Shown: piece after piece, positions 34,371 through 42,839 of the stretch
Numbering within the stretch: position 1 is the first letter of the stretch
How the letters are laid out: each line of letters begins with the position of its first letter
Assembly (NCBI RefSeq): GCF_011405515.1
Contig: NZ_AP022671.1
Coordinates: forward strand, 3,534,001 to 3,598,000
Direction of reading: 5' to 3'
Source of the DNA: Nitrospira sp. KM1
GTDB taxonomy: Bacteria > Nitrospirota > Nitrospiria > Nitrospirales > Nitrospiraceae
Length of the DNA stretch: 64,000 bases
The notes under the pieces: model-generated
Told to the model about the DNA's origin: nothing
Database searches by the model: none
Seen by the model: the letters and a program-made list of their open reading frames with translations, nothing else
Translations under genes and position numbers: made by a program

Positions 34371-35828
34371 TCAGCCCACTTCCTGCAGCTTGATCAGATT
34401 GGTGCCGCCCGGTCTGCCGATGTGGGTGCCGGATAGAATGACGATGCGTTCTCCGGTCTTGATGAGGCCTTCGGTTTTCAGGCGCCGTTCCGCTTCGAGC
34501 AGCCGCTCGTCTGTCTGTGCGATCTCCCGCATCGTATGGGGCATGACGCCCCAATAGAGCGCCATCTGGCGGCGGATCGGCTCGAACGGCGTGAAGGCAA
34601 TGATGGGGGCGGCGGGACGCTGCTTGGATATCAGACGCGCGGTCATTCCTAACTCGCTAAACGCCACGATCGCGCTGGCCGAGATTGCCGTGGCGGCCGA
34701 CGACGCTGCGGTGCAGATCGCTTCCGGGCAGGACATCGACACTACGTCGGCGTGCCGTCTCTGGAGGACTCCCGGCTCCGGCCCCTCTTCAGCCGCCCGG
34801 ATGATGCGGTCCATGACCTCGACGGTTTCGACCGGATGCTGCCCGATCGCCGTTTCAGCCGACAGCATGACGGCGTCGGTGCCGTCGAAGACCGCATTGG
34901 CGACATCCGAGGCTTCGGCCCTGGTTGGACGCAAATGCCGCGTCATCGATTCCAACATCTGTGTGGCGGTGATGACGAGACGTCGCCGCCGGTTCGCTTC
35001 TCCGATGATGCGCTTTTGAAGGCGGGGCACTGCTTCCGCGCCCATTTCGACTCCCAGATCGCCGCGGGCGATCATCACGCCTTCCGCTTCGTCCAGGATG
35101 GCGGTGAGGCAGGAAACGGCTTCGGACCGTTCGATCTTGGCGATGATGGGAATATTTCCGCCGCATTCTGCAACCAGTTTTTTCACTGCCACGATGTCCT
35201 CCGGCCCCCGGACGAATGAGAGAGCCAGGTAATCCACTTCCTGTGCGACGCCGAACCGGATGTCTTCGCGATCTTTGTCGGTCAGGGTCGGGGCGCTGAC
35301 ACGGGTGCCGGGGAGATTCATGCCCTTATGCGAAGTCAGCGTGCCGCCGACGATGACGGAGCATTCGACTGAGCCTCCGGAGATCCGATCAACTCTCAAT
35401 TCGATCAGCCCGTCGTCGATCAGAACCCGCGCCCCGGGCTGCACATCGCGGGCCAAATAGGGATAGGCGACAGGAATCTCGACGCGCGCCGAGCGAGTGG
35501 TCGACTGCGCACCCAACTGGCCGCCTGCACGAGCGAGCGGGGTCTGGAGAACCAGCGACTGGCCCTCAGCAATGCCGATTCCTCCTTCGGGAAGCGTCCC
35601 GAGGCGAATGCGAGGTCCCTGAAGATCCTGAATGATGGCGACTGCCCGTTGTTGCCGCTCGGCGGCCTGCCGGATGCTCTTGATGGCCGCCTCATGGGAT
35701 TCGTGCGTCCCGTGTGAAAAGTTAAGGCGCGCCGCATCCATGCCGCGCGCAATAAGCCGATCCAATATGGGCGAGCCATCGCTGGCGGGTCCGACGGTGC
35801 AGACGATTTTGGCTTTTCGCATCTTCAT
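34371..35828 (-). CDS. pyk: pyruvate kinase
   Basis: 485 residues: KAKIVCTVGPAS, MDAARLNFSHG, NLPGTRVSAPTLTDKDRED, FVRGPEDI, IPIIAKIERSEAVS (catalytic lysine), GVMIARGDLGVEM, RRLVITATQMLESM, PTRAEASDVANAVFDGTDAV and MLSAETAIGQHPVETV. All hallmarks of a complete type pyruvate kinase with an intact C-terminal domain. It makes pyruvate and ATP from phosphoenolpyruvate. The start is one of two ATGs (35828 or 35822); the open frame upstream to 35921 is in the promoter region. It diverges from the phosphatase-PFK fusion gene across 118 bp. Confidence 0.93.
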   Translation of the reverse strand: MKMRKAKIVCTVGPASDGSPILDRLIARGMDAARLNFSHGTHESHEAAIKSIRQAAERQQRAVAIIQDLQGPRIRLGTLPEGGIGIAEGQSLVLQTPLARAGGQLGAQSTTRSARVEIPVAYPYLARDVQPGARVLIDDGLIELRVDRISGGSVECSVIVGGTLTSHKGMNLPGTRVSAPTLTDKDREDIRFGVAQEVDYLALSFVRGPEDIVAVKKLVAECGGNIPIIAKIERSEAVSCLTAILDEAEGVMIARGDLGVEMGAEAVPRLQKRIIGEANRRRRLVITATQMLESMTRHLRPTRAEASDVANAVFDGTDAVMLSAETAIGQHPVETVEVMDRIIRAAEEGPEPGVLQRRHADVVSMSCPEAICTAASSAATAISASAIVAFSELGMTARLISKQRPAAPIIAFTPFEPIRRQMALYWGVMPHTMREIAQTDERLLEAERRLKTEGLIKTGERIVILSGTHIGRPGGTNLIKLQEVG

Positions 35829-35845
35829 TTCCCGGCGTTCGGCCC

Positions 35846-35874
35846 TTGACAAGAATTCTTGAACACTCAATGAT
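35846..35874 (+). promoter_or_regulatory. sigma-70-like promoter with a palindrome in its spacer, facing the PFK fusion gene
   Basis: TTGACA (35846-35851) and AATGAT (35869-35874) are separated by 17 bp, a good -35/-10 layout directed at the gene at 35947. The spacer contains the perfect 12-bp palindrome CAAGAATTCTTG (35850-35861), which partly overlaps the -35 box. That is where a repressor operator would act. A second TTGACA lies at 35878 but has a poor -10. The pyruvate kinase gene starts at 35828 on the other strand, so a regulator bound here could affect both. Confidence 0.45.
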
Positions 35875-35946
35875 GCGTTGACATCTCTCTTAACGGGTTG
35901 GAGATCCAGATGGTGACACAAACCGTCCGGCGGGTGAAGAGGGAAT

Positions 35947-38277
35947 ATGAAGCCGGCGAGTGATTCTCTCGACTTTGTGACGATCGACGGTCTGCTGGTC
36001 TACGGAGAGCAGTTCTCGCAACGGCAGCCGCAAGATGGCATCTTGTTGCCGGGCGTTTCCGCTCGTGAGGGGAACCGGTCTGAACGCGCCCGTTCTGCCA
36101 TGAGCAAGATCGTGGCGTTCGTGCAGGGTGCCCGAAGCGGATTTTCAGGAGCCGACGTCTACCGAAAGGCCCGGCAGGCTATTCTTGATGAAACGTGTGC
36201 AGGCGATGCGCTCGTATTTTATGCGGCTTGGAACAAGCTCCTTGCCGAAGGGCAGCTCCAGCCTCTGTTGCGCGCGCCCATTGGATCCGTGCAGAAACCT
36301 CTCCACCGCCGTCCGGTGGCCATCGTGCCGAGGTCGCAACTCACCCCGCAACTGGCCGAGGGGCGTATTGTGCTCGATCTGGGAGACGAGAGGTTCTGGC
36401 TGTTACCGCGTGATCTCGCCGGCCGCACGCTGCTGTTTACCATGCGGCACGGTATTTCACAGGTGGAAAGCAAGACTCACCGCGTCGGCCGGCGTTTGAT
36501 GAATCAATTGGACGGGCAACGGGGAGTACCGCGGGCGGACGCCGTCGGTACGGCGCTGGCGCGCATGCTGGGCGTAGTCGGCCAGCAATTGGATTTTCTC
36601 CACCTCTCCAACTATCTCGACCCCCGCACGTTTCTCCATTTCGTCAGCGTGAGTCCAAACACGCGCCAACTCTTCGACCGCGTGAGCGCCGCGTTGACGA
36701 AAGATGGGCCTCTCACACATGAGCCGGTGCAGGTGTCGGCCCTCGAGTCGTCGGATTTTGGCTGGATCACCGGCATCGAGAAAACGGTCGAGCTGCAGGA
36801 ACTGGCCAAGGCGCTGGGGGTTGAGACGGCCATTGCCAAACGGCTGATCAAGGATCCGCTGTACTGCTATCCCGGCGGGAATTCGTTTTTCGATCTTTAT
36901 GTAGATGTGATCGACGGGTTGCACAAACTGGGTGAGGCCAATCGAGGGAAGGTCGCCTGCCTCTATACCCATAGCTCCACCCTGCGCGCACTGATGATTT
37001 ATCTGGATCCCCGTCCGTTTCACGAGGCCTTCACCGAGTTCAGCGATTATAAGGAGAGTCAGGACAATGTCGTCCTCCTCACCGTGGAGAACGGCCGATT
37101 GTCCGGGTATTCCACCGCCGTCGGGTTATCAGAGCGTGAAAAGGCCACCCGTGATTCATGGACCGTCGTGGAACGTGTGCGGAAGGACCGGGTGAATTTG
37201 AAACCGGGCCAGATCAAACGGATCGTCGCCCTGGTGTCCGGAGGAGATTTTGCCGGCGCAGGCGCCGCGTTGAAAGAGCTGCGGGCAACGGGAAAGCGGT
37301 TCGGCCTCGACGTTCACTTCGTCCGGCACGGATTTCTTGGCCTGGCCAACAATTGGATCGAACCGGTGAGTGAAGACGACACGCGCGGCATGAGCAGCCA
37401 TGCGAGCAGTCCCATCGGCAGCAGCCGCTTCGAGGATTTCAAAGACGAACAGGTTCAGCAGGCCGCCATCCGCAATCTCGAACGGTTCTTGACGGATGCG
37501 GCGCTCGTCGTCTTGGGAGGGGACGGCAGCCTGCGAGGCGCCCGCGCCATTTACGAAGCCTTCGGTGTTCAGGTCGTTGGCCTTCCCGGCACCATTGATA
37601 ACAATATCGAGGGCACGACCTCGTTAGGCTTCCATTCGGCCATTGCCCTGGCTGACCAGTCGATCGAGTCTCTCAAAGCCACCAGCTCTGCCATGGGAAG
37701 TGTCTTCTTTGTCGAGGTCATGGGAGCCGGATCAGGTCACTTGGCGCTGGCCTGCGCGTACCAGGCGAGAGCGGAGGGACTGCTTGTCAACGAACATCCG
37801 GATCCGGATGCCTATATCGACGAAGCCATTCTCGGCACATTGAAGCGGACACTGGGAGTGCCAAACAAGAGTCACTTGTTCGTCGTGGCCGAGCGCACTC
37901 CGCACCGCCATCATCGCGAAGGCGGTGTGCATGGGCTTGTCGATTACGTCGCCGGTGTCATTGCCGAGTGGCCTGAACGGCACGCGCGCCCGGGACAATA
38001 CCCGTTGACGCTGGCGACCAAGGCGACGATCCTCGGGCACACGCTGCGTGGCGCGCCTCCCACGCCGGATGATAAGGCGATCGGACAGCACCTGGCCTAC
38101 GAAACCGTGCGCCGTCTCGTGGAATGCCCCGAAGATGTTGTTGGCTGCATGTTGGCGTATCGTGAACGTGGCATCATCGAACCGGTGGCCCTTCATGCGG
38201 TCACATCCAAACAATTTGATTGGGACGTATTCGCGAGAATGCACGGCAGCGAAAAAGTCGTAAAGCCGGTTTTATGA
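35947..38277 (+). CDS. FBPase-2-like histidine phosphatase fused to 6-phosphofructokinase
   Basis: 776 residues, three parts. Residues 1-155 have no family I know; about 55-110 looks like a helical, winged-helix-like module. Residues 160-395 are a histidine phosphatase: LLFTMRHG (R167, H168), DPLYCYPGGNSFFDLY resembling the bisphosphatase half of eukaryotic PFK-2/FBPase-2, and the second catalytic His at YTHSST (H342). Residues 420-776 are a PfkA-type kinase: ALVSGGDFAGA, LGGDGSLRGA (GDGS indicates ATP rather than PPi), LPGTIDNN (catalytic D551), FVVAE. Departures: MGR is MGA (592-594) and GFDTA is GFHSA. Normal bacterial PFKs are about 320-360 residues and lack the phosphatase. Confidence 0.82.
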   Translation: MKPASDSLDFVTIDGLLVYGEQFSQRQPQDGILLPGVSAREGNRSERARSAMSKIVAFVQGARSGFSGADVYRKARQAILDETCAGDALVFYAAWNKLLAEGQLQPLLRAPIGSVQKPLHRRPVAIVPRSQLTPQLAEGRIVLDLGDERFWLLPRDLAGRTLLFTMRHGISQVESKTHRVGRRLMNQLDGQRGVPRADAVGTALARMLGVVGQQLDFLHLSNYLDPRTFLHFVSVSPNTRQLFDRVSAALTKDGPLTHEPVQVSALESSDFGWITGIEKTVELQELAKALGVETAIAKRLIKDPLYCYPGGNSFFDLYVDVIDGLHKLGEANRGKVACLYTHSSTLRALMIYLDPRPFHEAFTEFSDYKESQDNVVLLTVENGRLSGYSTAVGLSEREKATRDSWTVVERVRKDRVNLKPGQIKRIVALVSGGDFAGAGAALKELRATGKRFGLDVHFVRHGFLGLANNWIEPVSEDDTRGMSSHASSPIGSSRFEDFKDEQVQQAAIRNLERFLTDAALVVLGGDGSLRGARAIYEAFGVQVVGLPGTIDNNIEGTTSLGFHSAIALADQSIESLKATSSAMGSVFFVEVMGAGSGHLALACAYQARAEGLLVNEHPDPDAYIDEAILGTLKRTLGVPNKSHLFVVAERTPHRHHREGGVHGLVDYVAGVIAEWPERHARPGQYPLTLATKATILGHTLRGAPPTPDDKAIGQHLAYETVRRLVECPEDVVGCMLAYRERGIIEPVALHAVTSKQFDWDVFARMHGSEKVVKPVL

Positions 38278-38726
38278 GCGGAACCGAGAGCAGACTCTCA
38301 TCGAGTATGACGTTGTCTGCCTAAACGCTCCCTCCGCTCTCGTATCATTCCTCATCCTTTCCCTATGCAACACCAGGCGAAGACAGCGATGTAGGGCCCA
38401 TTGTCTCTAGCGGGACGGTCTATCTGGACGCGGCAGTTGGCGAGCGGCTTGAAAATACCTGCCCATGCATGGCTGGAATGTCGAAAGCTCAATGAAATTT
38501 TTTCCGCGCTGATCTCATACCCATTGATCGGTCTTTGGTCGGTCTTTGCACATGATATGGAGTTGCGCGAGGACGTTGAATCATCCCATTGCGCAGAAAC
38601 TCGTTGAACTCACCCATGGATCCGAACGAGACGGCAACACACGACCATCTACCTCAACGCCAAGAAGGACGGAATGCCCGGCAACGCCGGCGATACCCAT
38701 CGATCGAGCGGCAACCACGAGTTTCC
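38278..38726. other. 449-bp intergenic region between pfk and the glycosyltransferases
   Basis: Near its left end GCAGAC and GTCTGC (about 38292-38322) form a six-base stem with a long loop, at best a weak terminator for the PFK fusion. The frame of the following gene is open back to 38589, but that stretch looks non-coding (Arg/Pro/Gln-rich) and I start the gene at 38727. I see no repeat, tRNA or strong promoter. TTGATC at about 38524 is a possible -35 without a good -10. Confidence 0.4.
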
Positions 38727-40052
38727 ATGAACATTGTGCATATCAGTCCGGCATATGCTCCGGTCCTCGGTGGAGCAGAGTGGCACATGAAGGTCCTCTC
38801 CGAAGGACTCGCCGCGCGCGGCCATCGCGTGTCCGTATTGACGACCAATGCGCTGAACCCAATGGATCTCCACCTTGGAGTGCATGGTGCGCTTCCGGAG
38901 CGGGAGTACATCAACGGCGTCTCGGTCATCCGCTTCGCTCCGGACGGAGGGGCCTTGGGAGCGTGCATGAGACGATGGGAACAACTCCGCGGCGGCTGGC
39001 GATCGATGCATGCCCTGTTCGGGCCGGATGGCATGGCACTGCTCCGTTCCAATCCGCAGGTTTGGCAAATCATGGTCTGGCTTCTCCGCACTCGCGCCGA
39101 CGTGGTGATGGCGATGAATTGGCACTGGTCGCCCGCCTACTATGCGTATCTGGCACGAAGGATGAAGGATTTCATCTTTGTGGGACTCCCGCAATTTCAT
39201 ACCGACGAATCGTGGAGCCGGAGAACGATTTATCGAAGAATGCTCGCTGGCAGCAGTGCCATCCTGGCGAATACCGCACACGAAGAACAATTTGTGCGCG
39301 CCCAAGGGGCATGCCGCGTGGAGGTAGCAGGAGTCGGGGTGCACCCGGAATGTTTTGCCGCCCCCGATGGAGGGTCGTTCAGGGGCCGGTACGGTATCGG
39401 CAGCGAACCGGTGGTGGGCTTCGTCGGTCGACAGCAGGTCAACAAGGGCATCGTGCACCTTGTTCACGCTATGAAGCTCGTGTGGCGCTGGAATCCCGAT
39501 GTGCGCCTCGTGCTTGCCGGGCATCTGGAGACCGCGCATCAGGAGCTGGCGGTCAGAAACGCTATTGAACAATTAACAGCTTCGGAGCGCGAGCGTCTCA
39601 TTGAAATCAGTCGTTTTGAGGATGCCGAAAAGCCCTCGTTGTACTGGGCCTTCGACGTGTTTGTGCTCCCGTCGATATCCGACTCCTTCGGGATTGCGTA
39701 TCTCGAAGCATGGTTATGCAGGAAGCCGGTCATTGGCGCGAGGTCGGGGTCCACTGCATGCGTGATTGAAGACGGAGTCGACGGTTTGCTTGTCGAGGCG
39801 GGCAATGCGGATGATCTTGCCGCACGGATCATCGCCCTGCTTTCGGATCGCAAGACGTGTAAACGGATGGGGGCGGCGGGGTACGCCAAGACCATCGCCC
39901 ATCACACATGGGAGAAGGTGATCGACCGGGTCGAGGCGGTCTATCGCGATTTAACCGTAGCACGGAAGACGAGCAGTACTGGAGATGCGGGCAAAGTGAG
40001 GGCGCAAGAGGCAACGGACTGCCGGCCCGATTCGGAAAAGGCGACCGGATGA
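38727..40052 (+). CDS. glycosyltransferase family 4
   Basis: 441 residues with a GT-B fold. The N-terminal Rossmann half starts MNIVHISPAYAPVLGGAEWH with the glycine-rich acceptor loop and LAARGHRVSVLTTNAL. The C-terminal half has VVGFVGRQQVNKGIVHLVHA, LVLAGHLE, the donor-binding VLPSISDSFGIAYLEAWLC and AARIIALLSDRKTCKRMGAA. The usual EX7E is DX7E here (DSFGIAYLE), a tolerated variant. It should transfer a sugar from a nucleotide donor to a polysaccharide or lipid acceptor at the inner face of the membrane. The stop overlaps the next glycosyltransferase start (ATGA at 40049-40052), so they are translationally coupled. Confidence 0.88.
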   Translation: MNIVHISPAYAPVLGGAEWHMKVLSEGLAARGHRVSVLTTNALNPMDLHLGVHGALPEREYINGVSVIRFAPDGGALGACMRRWEQLRGGWRSMHALFGPDGMALLRSNPQVWQIMVWLLRTRADVVMAMNWHWSPAYYAYLARRMKDFIFVGLPQFHTDESWSRRTIYRRMLAGSSAILANTAHEEQFVRAQGACRVEVAGVGVHPECFAAPDGGSFRGRYGIGSEPVVGFVGRQQVNKGIVHLVHAMKLVWRWNPDVRLVLAGHLETAHQELAVRNAIEQLTASERERLIEISRFEDAEKPSLYWAFDVFVLPSISDSFGIAYLEAWLCRKPVIGARSGSTACVIEDGVDGLLVEAGNADDLAARIIALLSDRKTCKRMGAAGYAKTIAHHTWEKVIDRVEAVYRDLTVARKTSSTGDAGKVRAQEATDCRPDSEKATG

Positions 40053-41314
40053 CGGTGATGAACAGGCAGCGCCGGATCGCCTGGATTCACAACGGTGACG
40101 CGGGTGGCTCAAAGCGGTTCGCCTACGAGATGGTGCGCCATCTGGCTGCACGTGGATACCTGATCGATGAGTACATCGTACGCGGTCGCGTCTCCAACGA
40201 GCACTATCTCTCTCTTCGTCCTTTTGTCAGAGCCTCGGTCGAAGTCACGATCAGGCGAACGGACGTCTCGTGGCTCAGGCCGTATCTCGTCAGTTCTCTC
40301 GCTGCTCTGGCGCTGACGCTTCGGTCGCGCCGGCATATCGATCCTACCTTGACCAGGCTGGCGCAAACGATCAACTCGAAAGACTACGACTACGTTCATA
40401 TCGATCAGTATCCATTCTGCCTTGCGATCGAAATCCTGCCTCGCCTGACACAACCGGCCGTCCTGTATAGCCACGAGCCGTCCATCTCACGCTATGCCGG
40501 ATTCTCAGGGGGCGACGAAACGGCCGAGGTCAGACCGATGGTGAGCGGACTCTATCCATCCATCTGCGCCAGGCTGCAGAGGATTTCTTCCCGTCTCCTC
40601 GATAGGCAGGACATCGACAGGACCAGACTCGCCCGGCTGATCCTCGTGAATTCCCATTATTCAAGAGAAATATTTTTCCAGCGCTATGGCGCTCATGCGA
40701 AGGTGTGTTACTACGGCGTGGACTGTGCAACCTTCGAGCCCCGCCCGGTGCCGATCGAACCGATTATTCTGTCGGCGGGTCGAATTGTTCGAGCCAAGCA
40801 GCACCATCTCGTGATCGAGGCGGTGGCTTCGATCAAACGGCCGCACCGGCCTCACATGGTGATTGCGACACCGGAGTGTGACGAACATCTTGCGGATTCC
40901 GAGTATCGGGACGAATTGGCCCGATCGGCAAAGAATCTCGATGTCGATCTCCGGATCCGGTATAGGCCCGGGGAGCACGAGCTGTCGCAGTTGTACCGCC
41001 AGGCCCTCGCGTTGGTGTTTGTTCCGATCATGGAACCGTTCGGGTTGGTTGCCTTGGAGGCCATGGCCTGCGGCACCCCGGTGATCGGCGTGAAGGAGGC
41101 GGGCATCAGAGAGTTCATCATTGACGGCGTCACTGGAATGCTTATCGATCGGGAAGTTCCTCAGATTGCCGCCGCTATTAGAACATTGCAGCACCACGCC
41201 CGGCTGCGATCAGAAATGGGTCGTCAGGGGGCCGAAGTGGTTCGCGCCCACTGGACCTGGGAGCGGGCGGCGGATCGTTATGAACAGATGGGACGCCGAG
41301 CCTTGGATATCTAG
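40049..41314 (+). CDS. glycosyltransferase family 4
   Basis: 421 residues, GT-B fold: RIAWIHNGDAGGSKRFAYEM near the N-terminus, YDYVHIDQYPFCLAIEILPR, then IILSAGRIVRAKQHHLVIEA, RIRYRPGEHELSQLYRQAL and the complete EX7E donor motif in EPFGLVALEAMACGTPVIGV, ending WTWERAADRYEQM. It overlaps the previous glycosyltransferase gene by an ATGA, implying a two-gene unit that adds two sugars in sequence. Unlike its neighbour it has the canonical catalytic glutamates. A cluster for one polysaccharide is possible, but there is no flippase or polymerase gene nearby. Confidence 0.88.
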   Translation: MTVMNRQRRIAWIHNGDAGGSKRFAYEMVRHLAARGYLIDEYIVRGRVSNEHYLSLRPFVRASVEVTIRRTDVSWLRPYLVSSLAALALTLRSRRHIDPTLTRLAQTINSKDYDYVHIDQYPFCLAIEILPRLTQPAVLYSHEPSISRYAGFSGGDETAEVRPMVSGLYPSICARLQRISSRLLDRQDIDRTRLARLILVNSHYSREIFFQRYGAHAKVCYYGVDCATFEPRPVPIEPIILSAGRIVRAKQHHLVIEAVASIKRPHRPHMVIATPECDEHLADSEYRDELARSAKNLDVDLRIRYRPGEHELSQLYRQALALVFVPIMEPFGLVALEAMACGTPVIGVKEAGIREFIIDGVTGMLIDREVPQIAAAIRTLQHHARLRSEMGRQGAEVVRAHWTWERAADRYEQMGRRALDI

Positions 41315-41549
41315 ATCGCACCCTTTCCCGGGGATATTGGATCACGCCTCTTCTGGCCGACATTCCAGATCTCTTCGACCAGATTCAACCAAGTGCGCTC
41401 ACGGGCGGCTATTTCTACCCTCCTGTGTATAAAGTTGCGACACCCATTGACTCGCTTTTGGCCGATGAGGGAGAGTGGAATCAGGCAGGTGTTGCCGATA
41501 GGCCGCCGATGCGGGGTCCGCCCCACATACATACAGAAGGAGGGAAAAT

Positions 41550-42020
41550 ATGGAAGCACCAAGGCCTCCATTGCCGCCGTTTGATGCGCAAACTGCCGCA
41601 CAGAAGGTTCGCATGGCCGAGGACGCTTGGAACACGCGGGATCCTCATCGCGTATCCCTGGCCTATACCCCGGATAGCGTGTGGCGCAATCGGGCAGAGT
41701 TCTTCAGCGGGAGAGAGGCGGTTGTGCAATTCTTGACGCGAAAATGGAACAAGGAAATGGACTATCGTCTCATCAAGGAACTCTGGGCCTTCCACGATAA
41801 CCGGATTGCCGTCAGGTTCGCCTATGAATGGCATGACGATTCAGGCCAATGGTTTCGGTCTTACGGCAACGAGAACTGGGAATTCGACGGACGGGGTTTT
41901 ATGCGACGCCGAATTGCGAGCATCAATGATCTTCCAATCCATGAGAGTGATCGCAAATATCATTGGGTACCGGGACGGCGCCCGGACGATCATCCGGGAT
42001 TGACCGCGCTCGGTCTGTAG
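41550..42020 (+). CDS. nuclear-transport-factor-2-like protein (DUF1348)
   Basis: 156 residues of the SnoaL/NTF2-like cone fold, DUF1348 subgroup: [99 protein letters not shown] and the tail [14 protein letters not shown]. The family is widespread and of uncertain function; an internal hydrophobic pocket is expected. GAAGGAGGG precedes the ATG. It is the first of a run of small plus-strand genes that looks accessory. Confidence 0.85.
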   Translation: MEAPRPPLPPFDAQTAAQKVRMAEDAWNTRDPHRVSLAYTPDSVWRNRAEFFSGREAVVQFLTRKWNKEMDYRLIKELWAFHDNRIAVRFAYEWHDDSGQWFRSYGNENWEFDGRGFMRRRIASINDLPIHESDRKYHWVPGRRPDDHPGLTALGL

Positions 42021-42324
42021 GTTTTTGCATGACTGCCGGCTGGGAGGACCGCAATTGCTGCAGGACGTGTGGTTTCTAGAAGGGCGATGCTCTCGTTATC
42101 TCGTTGAACAAGGTGCCGTCGAAGCGGGGGACGGAAGCCGCTAACGCGCCGGCACGTGAGGGACGAACGCCGGGTTATTTGCGGGATACCGCTGGAACAT
42201 ACACGTGCGCTTGGCCGTCGTCTCCAAGGTTCTGTTTGCCCACTGTCGATTTAACCTTCTTCAGGCGACTACGGTGTAGATTGTGGCCGATGGTGGCCAC
42301 TCCGAGGCATAGAGGAGGAAGATC
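42021..42324. other. 304-bp intergenic region
   Basis: Between the DUF1348 gene and the VOC gene, both on the plus strand. A good AGGAGGAAG ribosome site for the VOC gene lies at about 42311-42319. Otherwise I see no ORF with a start site, no inverted repeat of note and no RNA motif. A promoter for the VOC gene probably lies here, around the AT-rich stretch CGATTTAACCTTCTTCAG. Confidence 0.4.
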
Positions 42325-42822
42325 ATGCCGAAGTTTGACCGGATCACACCCTGTTTATGGTTTGACAATGAGGCGGAAGAGGCCGCTACGTTTTATACAG
42401 GTATATTCAAGAAGTCCAAAATCACGAACATCTCACGATATGGAGAGGCCGGTTTTGACGTTCACGGTAGGCCTGCAGGCAGTGTGATGACGGTAGCCTT
42501 TGAAATCAATGGCCAGCCGTTCACCGCTCTCAATGGGGGACCGGTCTTTAAGTTTAACGAGGCGGTCTCGTTTCAAATCTTTTGCGAGACGCAACAAGAG
42601 GTGGATCGATACTGGAAGCAACTTACCGCAGGCGGAGATCCCGAGGCGCAACAGTGTGGCTGGGTCAAGGACAAGTACGGGGTCTCTTGGCAGGTGATTC
42701 CAACGGCACTCATCGACATGCTTGGTGATCCTGACACGAAAAAGTCTCAGCGGGCCATGGAGGCCATGCTGAAAATGAAGAAGCTCGACATTGAAAAATT
42801 GAAACAGGCCTACTTGGGATAG
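42325..42822 (+). CDS. VOC superfamily protein (PhnB/3-dmu-9 methyltransferase-like)
   Basis: 165 residues, the PhnB-type single-chain glyoxalase fold: KFDRITPCLWFDNEAEEAAT, FYTGIFKKSKITNISRYGE, VMTVAFEINGQPFTALNGGP, FNEAVSFQIFCETQQEVDRY, GGDPEAQQCGWVKDKYGVSW and QVIPTALIDMLGDPD. The family is often misnamed 3-demethylubiquinone methyltransferase; real substrates are unknown. A strong AGGAGG site precedes the ATG. The GNAT gene starts 17 bp downstream, so the two are probably co-transcribed. Confidence 0.88.
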   Translation: MPKFDRITPCLWFDNEAEEAATFYTGIFKKSKITNISRYGEAGFDVHGRPAGSVMTVAFEINGQPFTALNGGPVFKFNEAVSFQIFCETQQEVDRYWKQLTAGGDPEAQQCGWVKDKYGVSWQVIPTALIDMLGDPDTKKSQRAMEAMLKMKKLDIEKLKQAYLG

Positions 42823-42839
42823 CGTAGGGTGACGGTCCT

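Noticed and set aside
38589-38726. 46-codon N-terminal extension of the first glycosyltransferase
   Set aside because: Arg/Gln/Pro-rich with no signal or helix; the GT-B fold starts at MNIVHISPAY (38727).
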